A stretch of 64,000 nt of DNA, from assembly GCF_000718305.1 (NCBI RefSeq), contig NZ_JOFQ01000014.1:1-64000 (forward strand), read 5' to 3'. Below are positions 54,009 through 62,261 of this stretch, piece by piece; the stretch's first letter is position 1, and every line of letters starts with the position of its first letter. The translations under genes and the position numbers were made by a program. The stretch comes from Streptomyces niger (GTDB lineage Bacteria; Actinomycetota; Actinomycetes; Streptomycetales; Streptomycetaceae). The notes beneath the pieces were generated by a model. That model was given only the letters and a program-made list of their open reading frames with translations, searched no databases and had not been told where the DNA came from.

Positions 54009-55064
54009 TCAGCGGGGGCCGCCCTGCGGGGCGCGCCGGTAGTGGTAGTGGTGATGATCGGTGAAGCCGAGGGTGTCGTACAGCGCCCCGGCTTCTTCGT
54101 TGTCCGCCTCGACCTGCAGGTATGCCGCCGAGGCGCCCTCCTCCAGGGCCCGCTGGGCGAGCGCGGCCATCACCAGCGTGGCCAGCCCCTGACGGCGGTG
54201 GGCCGGGGCGACCTCCACCGCCGCGAAGCCCGCCCAGCGGCCGTCGACCACCATGCGCCCGATGGCGGCGGGCCCGTCCTCGCCCGGCACCGTCGCGAAC
54301 CACACGGACGGCCCACCGGTCAGGACCTGCGCCGCCTCGGGCGGCGCGTCGGCGCTCCGGTTGTACAGCGCCGTCCACTCGCCGTCCGGTTCCCGGGAGA
54401 GCCGTACCCGGCCGGTGTCCGCGTCGGTGTCGGCCAGCGGCGCCAGGGCTCCGACGCGGACGGCGGTGCGCGCCTCGGCCGTCCAGCCGCGCCGCTCCAG
54501 CGCGGCGGCGAGCAGCTCGTCACCGCCGGCCGCGCCGGTGGACACGACGACGTACGGGGGCAGGCCGCGAGCTGCGTACCAGTCGCGGACGCGGTCCAGC
54601 GCGTCGTCCAGCGGGACGCCGGGGTCGCCGACCGGCAGTACGGAATTCGCCCGCCGGGTGAATCCTCCGGAAGCCCGCAGCGTCCACTCCCCGAGCCGCT
54701 CCGTCTCGACAGCCGGCCAGCCGCGCGCGGCGACCTCCGTGAGCTCCCGCGCGCTCGTCGCGGGGCCCCGCCGGCGGGCCGGTGCCATCCAGAGGGGGCG
54801 CGAAGCTCCATGAGGGGCGGTGGTCGGGCGACGGGCGGGCACCACCTTGCCCGCGACCAGGGAACTCGCCGCGATCCGTACCTCCTCACCGGTCCGTCGT
54901 GTGATGCTCAACACACCGTCGTCCCACGATGTGAGAACACCGACCGTGTCGGTGAATCGCTCCGTGGACTCACCCGGCTCGGCCAGCCTGCGGACCGATA
55001 CCCTTTTCCCCACGTCAGCAGGGGTGATGGCGACCTCCAGTCGTCCGCCCGTGGTGAATTCCAC
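54009..55064 (-). CDS. GNAT N-acetyltransferase with N-terminal SH3-like domain
   Basis: A 351-residue acetyltransferase. Residues ~1-75 form a small all-beta domain (LEVAITPADVGKRVSVRRL; VGVLTSWDDGVLSITRR). The C-terminal GNAT fold has the acetyl-CoA loop in VAPAHRRQGLATLVM (Q/R-x-x-G-x-G/A pattern) and LYDTLGF near the end. The GTG start at 55064 gives MEFTTGGRL. The arrangement matches the mycobacterial Rv0428c group. Substrate unknown. Confidence 0.85.
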   Translation of the reverse strand: MEFTTGGRLEVAITPADVGKRVSVRRLAEPGESTERFTDTVGVLTSWDDGVLSITRRTGEEVRIAASSLVAGKVVPARRPTTAPHGASRPLWMAPARRRGPATSARELTEVAARGWPAVETERLGEWTLRASGGFTRRANSVLPVGDPGVPLDDALDRVRDWYAARGLPPYVVVSTGAAGGDELLAAALERRGWTAEARTAVRVGALAPLADTDADTGRVRLSREPDGEWTALYNRSADAPPEAAQVLTGGPSVWFATVPGEDGPAAIGRMVVDGRWAGFAAVEVAPAHRRQGLATLVMAALAQRALEEGASAAYLQVEADNEEAGALYDTLGFTDHHHYHYRRAPQGGPR

Positions 55065-55207
55065 AGTTGTGCCCGCCCCTCTTGTTCGTCTCGTGCCCGG
55101 GACCGGAGATACTAGGTGCGGGCATCGACGACGCCGCGCTCCCGCGCGCCCTGAGGCGGCCGCCCGAACGAGACGGCCCGCCGGCCCTAACGAGGAGGAA
55201 CGACAGC

Positions 55208-55528
55208 GTGACCTACGTCATCGCGCAGCCTTGTGTCGACGTCAAGGACAAGGCGTGCATCGAGGAGTGCCCGGTCGACTGCATCTACGAGGGCTCCCGG
55301 TCCTTGTACATCCACCCGGACGAATGCGTCGACTGTGGCGCCTGTGAGCCGGTCTGCCCGGTCGAGGCCATCTTCTACGAGGATGACACCCCGGAGGAGT
55401 GGAAGGACTACTACAAGGCGAACGTCGAGTTCTTCGACGAGCTCGGCTCGCCCGGTGGTGCGTCGAAGCTGGGTCTGATCGAGAAGGACCACCCCTTCAT
55501 CGCCGCCCTGCCGCCGCAGAACCAGTAA
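55208..55528 (+). CDS. fdxA: Ferredoxin, 7Fe-type
   Basis: A 106-residue bacterial ferredoxin. Cysteines in YVIAQPCVDVKDKACIEECP form the 3Fe-4S site together with the later Cys, and CVDCGACEPVCPVEA the 4Fe-4S site. The protein is longer than clostridial ferredoxins, with the acidic tail typical of actinobacterial FdxA/FdxC. GTG at 55208 has GAGGA about ten bases ahead. It carries electrons for cytochrome P450s or metabolic reductases. dapC follows 90 bases later, as in the mycobacterial fdxC-dapC pair (Rv1177-Rv1178). Confidence 0.92.
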   Translation: MTYVIAQPCVDVKDKACIEECPVDCIYEGSRSLYIHPDECVDCGACEPVCPVEAIFYEDDTPEEWKDYYKANVEFFDELGSPGGASKLGLIEKDHPFIAALPPQNQ

Positions 55529-55618
55529 CGGCAGGCAGCAGCGCCGCTCCGGTCCCGTACGGCCGTCACCGCCGTACGGGACCGCGGCGTTCCCCGACAC
55601 GTACGAAAGAAGAGCAAC

Positions 55619-56716
55619 GTGGGCGCAGTATCCGCACGCCTCCCCGTCTTCCCCTGGGATCGGCTGGAGCCCTACAAGGCGACGGCCGCCGCGCATGCCG
55701 ACGGCATCGTGGACCTGTCCGTGGGGACCCCGGTCGACCCGGTGCCGGCGCTGATCCAGGACGCGCTCGCCGGTGCGTCGGACAGCCCGGGCTATCCGAC
55801 CGTGTGGGGCACGCCCGCGCTGCGTGACGCGCTCACCGGCTGGGCGGAGCGCCGGCTCGGCGCCACCGGCCTCGCGCACGAGAACGTGCTGCCGGTCGTC
55901 GGCTCCAAGGAACTGGTCGCCTGGGTGCCCACCCAGCTCGGCATCGGCGCCGGTGACAGGGTCGCCTACCCGCGCCTGGCCTACCCGACGTACGAGGTCG
56001 GCGCGCGGCTCGCGGGCGCCGAGCCGGTCGTCTACGACACCCCGTGGGAGCTGGACCCGGCAGGCCTGAAGCTGCTGTGGCTCAACTCCCCGTCCAACCC
56101 CACCGGCCGCGTGCTGAGCGCCGAGGACCTGCGCCGCACGGTCTCCTGGGCCCGCGAGCACGGCATCCTCGTGTTCAGCGACGAGTGCTACCTGGAGCTG
56201 GGCTGGGAGGCCGACCCGGTCTCCGTGCTGCACCCGGAGGTCAACGGCGGCTCGTACGACGGGATCGTCGCCGTCCACTCGCTCTCCAAGCGCTCCAACC
56301 TGGCCGGCTACCGCGCGGCCTTCGTGGCCGGCGACGCCGCGGTGCTCGGTGAGCTGCTGCAGATCCGCAAGCACGGCGGCATGATGATCCCCGCGCCCGT
56401 CCAGGCGGCCACCATCGCGGCACTGGGCGACGACGCGCACGTGGCGGAGCAGCGGGAGCGTTACGCGCGCCGGCGTGCGGCGCTGCGCACCGCCTTCGAG
56501 GCGGCGGGCTTCCGCATCGAGCACAGCGAGGCGTCGCTGTACCTCTGGGCGACCCGCGACGAGCCCTGCTGGGACACCGTCGGCGACCTCTCCAAGCGCG
56601 GCATCCTCGTCGCGCCGGGCGACTTCTACGGCCCGGCGGGCGAGCAGTTCGTACGGGTCGCCTTCACGGCCACCGACGAGCGGGTGGACGCGGCGGTCCG
56701 CCGGCTCGCCGAGTAG
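55619..56716 (+). CDS. dapC: N-succinyldiaminopimelate aminotransferase
   Basis: A 365-residue fold-type I PLP aminotransferase that makes N-succinyl-L,L-diaminopimelate for lysine and peptidoglycan. NSPSNPTGR (about residues 152-160) and SDECYLEL position the cofactor, and SLSKRSNLAGYR holds the PLP Lys. The GTG at 55619 gives MGAVSARLPVFPWDRLEPYK, the typical DapC start. The neighbouring fdxA and the dapE gene at 58593 support the pathway. A bidirectional terminator at 56734-56767 follows. Confidence 0.92.
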   Translation: MGAVSARLPVFPWDRLEPYKATAAAHADGIVDLSVGTPVDPVPALIQDALAGASDSPGYPTVWGTPALRDALTGWAERRLGATGLAHENVLPVVGSKELVAWVPTQLGIGAGDRVAYPRLAYPTYEVGARLAGAEPVVYDTPWELDPAGLKLLWLNSPSNPTGRVLSAEDLRRTVSWAREHGILVFSDECYLELGWEADPVSVLHPEVNGGSYDGIVAVHSLSKRSNLAGYRAAFVAGDAAVLGELLQIRKHGGMMIPAPVQAATIAALGDDAHVAEQRERYARRRAALRTAFEAAGFRIEHSEASLYLWATRDEPCWDTVGDLSKRGILVAPGDFYGPAGEQFVRVAFTATDERVDAAVRRLAE

Positions 56717-56733
56717 CCGTCACGGGTACGGCC

Positions 56734-56767
56734 GAAGGGCCCGGGAGCAGCGGCTCCCGGGCCCTTC
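56734..56767. terminator. Bidirectional terminator between dapC and the secreted-protein gene
   Basis: A perfect 15-bp stem (GAAGGGCCCGGGAGC at 56734-56748 with 56753-56767) has an AGCG loop. It lies between convergent genes and ends in TTCGTG on the plus strand. Confidence 0.85.
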
Positions 56768-56785
56768 GTGCGTCCGGCGGTGGCG

Positions 56786-57247
56786 TCAGCCGCCCAGGCC
56801 GCCGAGCGCTTCGGCGACCGGCAGGCCCGCGAGCAGCTTGCCGGCGGGCAGCTTCTCGGCCAGCGGCAGGTCCTTGGTGAGTCCCTCGGTGGGCAGCGCA
56901 CGGGTGGTGTCGTCCACGGCGTCCTTGGTGTCCGTGACGCGGCCGGTGGCCTTCTTGGCGGTGGGGGCGAGTTCCTGCAGCGTCTCGTTGCCGGTGCGGC
57001 CGGCCTCCGGGACGGCCTTCCTCACGGCCTCACCGGCGACCGGGCCGGCCACCGCGCTGGTGTTCTGCAGGGCGTCGCCGGCGGTCTCGGTGACGCTCGA
57101 CGGGTCCACCTTGGTCAGTCCACCCAGGTCGGCGGCCTTGGGCAGGTCAATGGCGCTCGCGGAGCCGGCGGCACCGACCACGGGAGCCGCGCCCGCTGCG
57201 ACCAGCAGCGCGGCCCGGGCGATCCGACGCGTAAGGGGGAGGGACAT
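56786..57247 (-). CDS. Secreted small helical protein
   Basis: A 153-residue protein with a clear Sec signal: basic MSLPLTRRIARAA, a hydrophobic core LLVAAGAAPVVGAA and an AxA-type site GSASA. The mature part is Ala/Gly/Leu-rich, with repeating amphipathic turns (ALQNTSAVAGPVAGEAVRKA) and no catalytic motif. AAAGGAG lies six bases before ATG at 57247; a longer in-frame start is unlikely. Such proteins are sometimes labelled ATP-binding, but no Walker or HATPase motif is visible. An extracellular or cell-surface role is probable. Confidence 0.8.
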   Translation of the reverse strand: MSLPLTRRIARAALLVAAGAAPVVGAAGSASAIDLPKAADLGGLTKVDPSSVTETAGDALQNTSAVAGPVAGEAVRKAVPEAGRTGNETLQELAPTAKKATGRVTDTKDAVDDTTRALPTEGLTKDLPLAEKLPAGKLLAGLPVAEALGGLGG

Positions 57248-57571
57248 GGTGCTCCTTTGACGGAGAGGGACTTGTTTCTTCTGTGCAGACGTACGGTGCC
57301 CGCCGGGCAGCGGCAGTTGGCTGCCGGGCGGACGCAGTGAATACCGCGCCAGAGCCCCGAAGGTTGCGGTGCGCCCGGGTAAAGAATTGGTAATGTGTCG
57401 CATTATCCGCTTCGGATGAAAGCGGGTGAAATCCGCACGTCAGGAGTAGGTGGAAGAACGTCACGCCTCAGGTACGCCAAGGAAAACAAGGGGTCACAGC
57501 AGGGGTGAGGGAGACGCCGCGAATTGTCGACGCGCATTGACGACATTCCTACTGACGAGGGAATGTCCGGA
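57248..57571. other. Spacer between the transglycosylase-like and secreted-protein genes
   Basis: About 320 bases between two minus-strand genes. It holds the promoter for the secreted protein, with the dyad at 57389-57408 and the short hairpin CCGCTT/AAGCGG on the minus strand (about 57407-57425). I looked for the c-di-AMP (ydaO) riboswitch often found before Streptomyces wall hydrolases and did not recognise it. Confidence 0.4.
57389..57408. promoter_or_regulatory. AT-rich dyad upstream of the secreted protein gene
   Basis: GGTAATG (57389-57395) and CATTATCC (57401-57408) are near-complementary arms around TGTCG, within an unusually AT-rich stretch (57380-57410) 140 bases before the start at 57247. 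It is a possible operator or -10 zone. Confidence 0.35.
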
Positions 57572-58489
57572 CTAACGCGCGGTCGTGATCCGAACATCCG
57601 TCGGGCGAATGCCGCGGGAATCGCCGGTTACCTTCTGCCAGCCCTTCCCTGATTCCTCCGCGGTCCACCGGCGATCGCCGTAAGAGATGCGTTCGATACG
57701 CAACTCCGACGCGTGCGCCACCGCCCAGGTCGCCAGCTGCCAGCCGCGCTGGTCCGCCGCCACGCCCGCGGCGGCCGTCACCGGCACCGTGAGCGTCCGT
57801 CCGGCCGCACGGGTGGCCGCCGCGGTCCGCGGCAGCACCTCCGGCCCGAACTCCCGCACCAGCCGCTCGCGCACCTGTGCCGTGTCGCCCGGCGCGTTCT
57901 CGGCGGGCCGGCTCTGCGCGCAGCTCAGCGCCGCCGGTGTCCGCCCGGTCAGCGCGCCGGTCAGCAGCGCCGCGTTCGCCTCGTGCTTGGCGTACGCCTG
58001 CGGATAGGCGCTGCGCTGCACCTTCTGGGCCGCGACGGTCAGCGGCAGCCGGGAGTACCCGGGAACCTGCGCCAGGTGCTTGTAGAACTCCCCGGCCGCG
58101 TAGACCGGATCCATGATCTCCTCGGCCGTGCCCCAGTCCTGGGAGGGCCGCTGCTGGAAGAGGCCGACCGAGTCCCGGTCGCCGTACTCGATGTTGCGCA
58201 GCCCGGACTCCTGCATGGCGGTCGCCAGCGCGATGGTCACGGCCCGCTCGGGCAGGTCGCGCGAGGCGCCCACGGCCGAGATCGTCGCGGCGTTGGCCGC
58301 CTGCTCCGGAGACAGCTCGTACGGCTCGCCGCCGCCCGCGGGCTGCACCGTGCAGCGCGGGGCCCCGGGGCCACCGGTCACGTACTGCACGACGAGGTAG
58401 CCCGCGAGTCCGAGCAGCACGGCGAGGGCCGCGAACGCGCGTATGAGGCGCTTGCGGCGGACGGAGGCACGCTGGGGACGGCGAAGCAC
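57572..58489 (-). CDS. Lytic-transglycosylase-like membrane-anchored protein
   Basis: A 305-residue protein. The basic lead RRKRLIRAF and the hydrophobic segment AALAVLLGLAGYLVVQYV anchor it to the membrane. The lysozyme-like fold spans about residues 75-165: ALATAMQESGLRN with a candidate catalytic Glu, and SVGLFQQRPSQDWGTAEEI, the typical transglycosylase signature. The rest is extracellular. GTG at 58489 is chosen; no strong ribosome site is visible. It is divergent from dapE with ~100 bases between. It probably cleaves or binds peptidoglycan; some databases label this family as heavy metal transporter, which the sequence does not support. Confidence 0.75.
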   Translation of the reverse strand: MLRRPQRASVRRKRLIRAFAALAVLLGLAGYLVVQYVTGGPGAPRCTVQPAGGGEPYELSPEQAANAATISAVGASRDLPERAVTIALATAMQESGLRNIEYGDRDSVGLFQQRPSQDWGTAEEIMDPVYAAGEFYKHLAQVPGYSRLPLTVAAQKVQRSAYPQAYAKHEANAALLTGALTGRTPAALSCAQSRPAENAPGDTAQVRERLVREFGPEVLPRTAAATRAAGRTLTVPVTAAAGVAADQRGWQLATWAVAHASELRIERISYGDRRWTAEESGKGWQKVTGDSRGIRPTDVRITTAR

Positions 58490-58592
58490 GCGCCATACGG
58501 TACTGGAGCGGAGTGACGGGCCCCGCCGGACCTCGGGGAACGGACAGCGACGGGCAACGGAGGGGCAACGAGCGACCGGTAGGGTCGGGACC

Positions 58593-59684
58593 ATGGAACG
58601 CCCCGCGCAGACTCCCGCACTCGACCTGTCGCTCGACGCCGCGCAGCTGACCGCGGCGCTGGTGGACATCCCGTCCGTCAGCCGGGACGAGAAAGTCCTC
58701 GCGGACGCCGTCGAGACCGCCCTGCGCGCGCTCCCGCACCTGACCGTGGACCGCGACGGCGACACCCTCGTGGCGCGCACGCACCTCGGGCGCGCCGAGC
58801 GGGTCGTCCTCGCCGGCCACCTCGACACCGTGCCGATCGCGGACAACGTGCCCTCCCGGCTGGACGAGAACGGCGTCCTGTGGGGCTGCGGCACGTCCGA
58901 CATGAAGTCCGGCGTCGCCGTCCAGCTGCGCGTCGCCGCCACCGTGCCCGAGCCCAACCGCGACCTCACCTTCGTCTTCTACGAGGCCGAGGAGATCGCC
59001 GCCGAGTACAACGGCCTGAAGCGGATCGCCGAGCAGCACCCCGACTGGCTGGCGGGCGACTTCGCCGTCCTGTTGGAACCGTCGAGCAACCAGGTCGAGG
59101 GCGGCTGCCAGGGCACCCTGCGGGTCCTGCTGCGCACCACGGGGGAGCGGGCGCACTCCGCGCGCAGCTGGATGGGGTCCAACGCCATCCACGCCGCGGC
59201 GCCGATCCTGGAGCGGCTGGCCGCGTACGAGCCGCGCCGCGTCGTCATCGACGGCCTGGAGTACCGCGAGGGCCTGAACGCCGTGCGTATCGAGGGCGGC
59301 GTCGCGGGCAACGTCATCCCGGACGAGTGCACGGTCACCGTCAACTTCCGGTACGCGCCCGACCGCAGCGGTGCGGAGGCGCTCGCCCACGTACGCGAGG
59401 TCTTCGCCGGCTGCGAGATCGACGGCTGGACGGTCGACGACCATTCGACCGCGGCACTGCCCGGGCTCTCGCACCCCGCGGCCAAGGCGTTCATCGAGGC
59501 CGTCGGCGGGACGCCGATGCCCAAGTTCGGCTGGACGGACGTCTCGCGCTTCTCCGCGCTCGGCGTGCCGGCGGTCAACTACGGCCCGGGCAACGCCCTG
59601 CTGGCCCACAAGCGGGACGAGAACGTGGTCGCCGCCGACGTCATCCGGTGCGAGGAGCGGCTGCGCGCCTGGCTGGAGGCCTGA
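58593..59684 (+). CDS. dapE: Succinyl-diaminopimelate desuccinylase
   Basis: A 363-residue M20-family metallohydrolase that releases L,L-diaminopimelate. Metal-binding motifs are AGHLDTVPIADN (about residues 75-86), WGCGTSDMKSG (about 98-108) and the catalytic Glu pair in YEAEEIAAEYNG. The dimerisation domain begins near GTLRVLLRTTGERAHSARSW. The final metal His is in NALLAHKRDE. ATG at 58593 starts MERPAQTPALDLSLDAAQL. With dapC it completes the late succinylase branch. Confidence 0.92.
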   Translation: MERPAQTPALDLSLDAAQLTAALVDIPSVSRDEKVLADAVETALRALPHLTVDRDGDTLVARTHLGRAERVVLAGHLDTVPIADNVPSRLDENGVLWGCGTSDMKSGVAVQLRVAATVPEPNRDLTFVFYEAEEIAAEYNGLKRIAEQHPDWLAGDFAVLLEPSSNQVEGGCQGTLRVLLRTTGERAHSARSWMGSNAIHAAAPILERLAAYEPRRVVIDGLEYREGLNAVRIEGGVAGNVIPDECTVTVNFRYAPDRSGAEALAHVREVFAGCEIDGWTVDDHSTAALPGLSHPAAKAFIEAVGGTPMPKFGWTDVSRFSALGVPAVNYGPGNALLAHKRDENVVAADVIRCEERLRAWLEA

Positions 59685-59893
59685 AGCGGCGCCCTGCGGG
59701 CAACGGGAATGTGATGACCGGGGTTCCGGTGATCTCGGGTGGTCTGCGCGGGTAGAGGTTCACCGGAGCGCTGCGCGGCGGCCGGGGCCGCCGTCAGACC
59801 GAATTCCGCCGCTCGTCACCTTTGTGCACATACGCTTTACCGGCAACGATCTGTCTCCCGCCCCGGCGGGGGACCCTGCGGAGGGAGCACACC

Positions 59894-60673
59894 ATGGCCG
59901 ATCCTGAGGCAGCCGAGCGCGAGACCATGGCAGCCGAGCGCGATCAGCAGCGACTCGGCCCGGTACTGCGCCGCCGCGACCAGGTGCGAGCCGGCACCAC
60001 CGATCAGCGGCTGCTGGACTCCGAGGGCCCCTCCGAGTGGGTGCACACCGACCCCTGGCGCGTGATGCGCATCCAGTCGGAGTTCGTCGAGGGCTTCGGC
60101 GCGCTGGCCGAACTGGGCCCGGCGATCAGTGTCTTCGGCTCGGCCCGTACGCCCCGTGAGTCGCCCGAGTACGAGGCGGGCGTCGGCCTGGGCCGGGCCC
60201 TCGTGGAGGCCGGCTTCTCTGTCATCACCGGCGGCGGCCCCGGCGCCATGGAGGCGGCCAACAAGGGCGCCCACGAAGCGGGCGGTACGTCCGTCGGACT
60301 CGGCATCGAGCTGCCCTTCGAACAGGGCATGAACGAGTACGTCAACCTCGGCGTGGACTTCCGGTACTTCTTCGTGCGCAAGACGTGCTTCGTGAAGTAC
60401 GCCCGCGGCTTCGTGGTCCTCCCCGGCGGCCTCGGCACGCTCGACGAGCTCTTCGAGGCGCTCACTCTCGTACAGACCCGTAAGGTCACCCGCTTCCCCA
60501 TCGTGCTCTTCGGCACGGACTACTGGGGCGGCCTGGTGGGCTGGCTGCGCGACACGCTCATCGCCCAGGGCAAGGCATCGACCCGCGACCTGGACCTCTT
60601 CCACCTCAGTGACGACGTGGACGAGGCGGTCGCGCTGGTCACGAAGGAAGTGGGCCCCGGGCCCTCCCGGTGA
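59894..60673 (+). CDS. LOG family (TIGR00730) protein, likely cytokinin riboside 5'-monophosphate phosphoribohydrolase
   Basis: A 259-residue Rossmann-type protein. The LOG active motif PGGLGTLDEL (about residues 178-187) and GGGPGAMEAANKGA (about 115-128) are intact, as is the substrate-binding Arg in VRKTCFVKYA. ATG at 59894 has GAGGGAG eight bases ahead. Characterised bacterial members release adenine or cytokinins from nucleoside 5'-monophosphates; older databases call them lysine decarboxylases in error. It is the orthologue position of mycobacterial Rv1205. Confidence 0.87.
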   Translation: MADPEAAERETMAAERDQQRLGPVLRRRDQVRAGTTDQRLLDSEGPSEWVHTDPWRVMRIQSEFVEGFGALAELGPAISVFGSARTPRESPEYEAGVGLGRALVEAGFSVITGGGPGAMEAANKGAHEAGGTSVGLGIELPFEQGMNEYVNLGVDFRYFFVRKTCFVKYARGFVVLPGGLGTLDELFEALTLVQTRKVTRFPIVLFGTDYWGGLVGWLRDTLIAQGKASTRDLDLFHLSDDVDEAVALVTKEVGPGPSR

Positions 60674-60717
60674 ACCGCCCCGCGGCCCCCGGAGGACCGG
60701 GGGCCGCCCGGCCCGGC

Positions 60718-61578
60718 TCAGGCCAGGCCGCGACGGGCCACCGCAGGCGGCCGGTGCCCGGCGATGGCGGCGACCATGTCCAGCACCTGCCGGGTCTCGG
60801 CGACCTCGTGGACGCGGTAGACCTGGGCGCCCAGCCACGCCGAGACCGCGGTCGTGGCCAGCGTGCCCAGCACCCGCTCCTTGACCGGCTTGTCCAGCGT
60901 CTCGCCCACGAAGTCCTTGTTGGACAGCGAGACCAGCACCGGCCACCCGGTGTCCGTCATCTCGTTCAGCCGGCGGGTGGCCTCCAGGCTGTGCCGGGTG
61001 TTCTTCCCGAAGTCGTGCCCCGGGTCGATCATGATGCCGTCCCGCCGTACGCCCAGGTCCACGGCGCGCTCCGCGAGCCCGAGGGTGACGTCCAGGATGT
61101 CGGCCATCACGTCCTGGTACGTGGTCCGGTGCGGGCGGGTACGCGGCTCGACGCCGCCCGCGTGCGTGCACACCAGGCCCGCCCCGTACCGCGCCGCGAC
61201 CTCGGCCAGCTTCGGGTCCACCCCGCCCCAGGCGTCGTTGAGCACATCGGCACCGGCCTCGCAGACCGCCTCGCCGACCTCGTGCCGCCAGGTGTCCACG
61301 CTGATCACCACGTCCGGGTGGCGCCGACGCACCTCGGCGACGAAGCCGACCGTGCGGCGCGCCTCCTCCTCGGCGGTGACCTCCTCGCCCGGGCCGGCCT
61401 TGACCCCGCCGATGTCGATGATCGCCGCGCCCTCCGCGACCGCCTGCTCCACCCGGGCGAGCGCCGGCTCGTCCCGGAACGTGGCGCCCTGGTCGTAGAA
61501 GGAGTCCGGCGTCCGGTTCACGATCGCCATGATCACCGGCTCGTGCGCGCCGAACTCGCGATTCCCCAGCCGCAGCAT
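60718..61578 (-). CDS. Dihydropteroate synthase paralogue (FolP2-like)
   Basis: A 286-residue TIM-barrel protein of the dihydropteroate synthase family. IMAIVNRTPDSFYDQGATFR aligns with the first pterin loop, whose usual form is NVTPDSFSDGG. The pABA-binding loop normally reads GGESTRPG, but here is GGVKAGPG, with the Thr-Arg pair missing. Motifs SVDTWRH and LNDAWGG are conserved. These changes and the neighbours (LOG upstream, DivIVA-like downstream) mark it as the mycobacterial FolP2 type (Rv1207), reported to lack synthase activity. Do not treat it as the main folP. Confidence 0.88.
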   Translation of the reverse strand: MLRLGNREFGAHEPVIMAIVNRTPDSFYDQGATFRDEPALARVEQAVAEGAAIIDIGGVKAGPGEEVTAEEEARRTVGFVAEVRRRHPDVVISVDTWRHEVGEAVCEAGADVLNDAWGGVDPKLAEVAARYGAGLVCTHAGGVEPRTRPHRTTYQDVMADILDVTLGLAERAVDLGVRRDGIMIDPGHDFGKNTRHSLEATRRLNEMTDTGWPVLVSLSNKDFVGETLDKPVKERVLGTLATTAVSAWLGAQVYRVHEVAETRQVLDMVAAIAGHRPPAVARRGLA

Positions 61579-61733
61579 TACCTACTCCCTCTTCATGGTC
61601 CTGGGCCCCGTCGGCGACGGGAGAGACCCGCTCACCGCTCGCGGCCGGGCGCCCTCCTGCGACGACAGGACCAGGCGACCTTAACTGTCAGTGGCGCATG
61701 GCACGATCAATGGACGACGGAGAGCGTGGGGAG

Positions 61734-62261
61734 ATGGTCGTGTTCTGGTTCTTGCTCATCGCGTTGGTCGCGGTGGTCGCCGTGGTCACGCTCGCCGTGG
61801 TCGGCGGCGGTGACGGCGGCGCGCTGCGGGCGGCCGAGCCCGAGCGGTTGTACGACCCACTGCCCGCCGACCGTCCGTGCACCCGGGCCGATGTGGCGGA
61901 GGTACGGCTGCCGCCGGCGCTGCGCGGCTATCGGATGAACGACGTGGACGACGTGCTGGACCGCCTCGGCGCCGAGCTGGCCGAGCGGGACGCCCGGATC
62001 GCCGAGCTGGAAGCGGCCCTCGCAGGGGCGAACGCCGCGGCGATGAGCGGCGGCCCTGGGCTGATGGCGGACGCCTCTCCCGAGGCCCCGAACGCCGTCC
62101 CCGACGCCCCTGACGCGCGCACCGCGGCCCCTGACGCCGGCCCCGCGGCCTCAGACGCCCGTCCTGCATCCCCCGACACGGAGCCGGACGCGGCCCTCGA
62201 CCTGCGGAAGCCCGCGAGGCCCGGCGAGACCGAGACCCCCGAGGACGGTGAGACCGCATGA
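61734..62261 (+). CDS. Membrane-anchored DivIVA-domain protein
   Basis: A 175-residue protein. A transmembrane helix MVVFWFLLIALVAVVAVVTL opens it if ATG at 61734 is used (GGAGAG nine bases ahead). ATG at 61698 would add 12 residues. After the helix, the DivIVA-like motif ALRGYRMNDVDDVLDRLGAE lies at about residues 62-81, followed by a short coiled coil. The remaining third is a Pro/Asp/Ala-rich disordered tail. It overlaps the glycosylase gene by four bases. A cell-envelope or polar role is possible but untested. Confidence 0.78.
   Translation: MVVFWFLLIALVAVVAVVTLAVVGGGDGGALRAAEPERLYDPLPADRPCTRADVAEVRLPPALRGYRMNDVDDVLDRLGAELAERDARIAELEAALAGANAAAMSGGPGLMADASPEAPNAVPDAPDARTAAPDAGPAASDARPASPDTEPDAALDLRKPARPGETETPEDGETA

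Noticed and set aside
56786..57247. ATP-binding protein label for the small secreted protein
   Set aside because: There is no P-loop or HATPase box; the protein has a signal peptide and low-complexity helices.
57248..57571. c-di-AMP (ydaO) riboswitch before the secreted protein
   Set aside because: The region was read for the conserved core and none was recognisable; the dyad there is too short.
59894..60673. Lysine decarboxylase annotation
   Set aside because: The PGGLGT motif belongs to LOG phosphoribohydrolases; no PLP-dependent decarboxylase fold is present.
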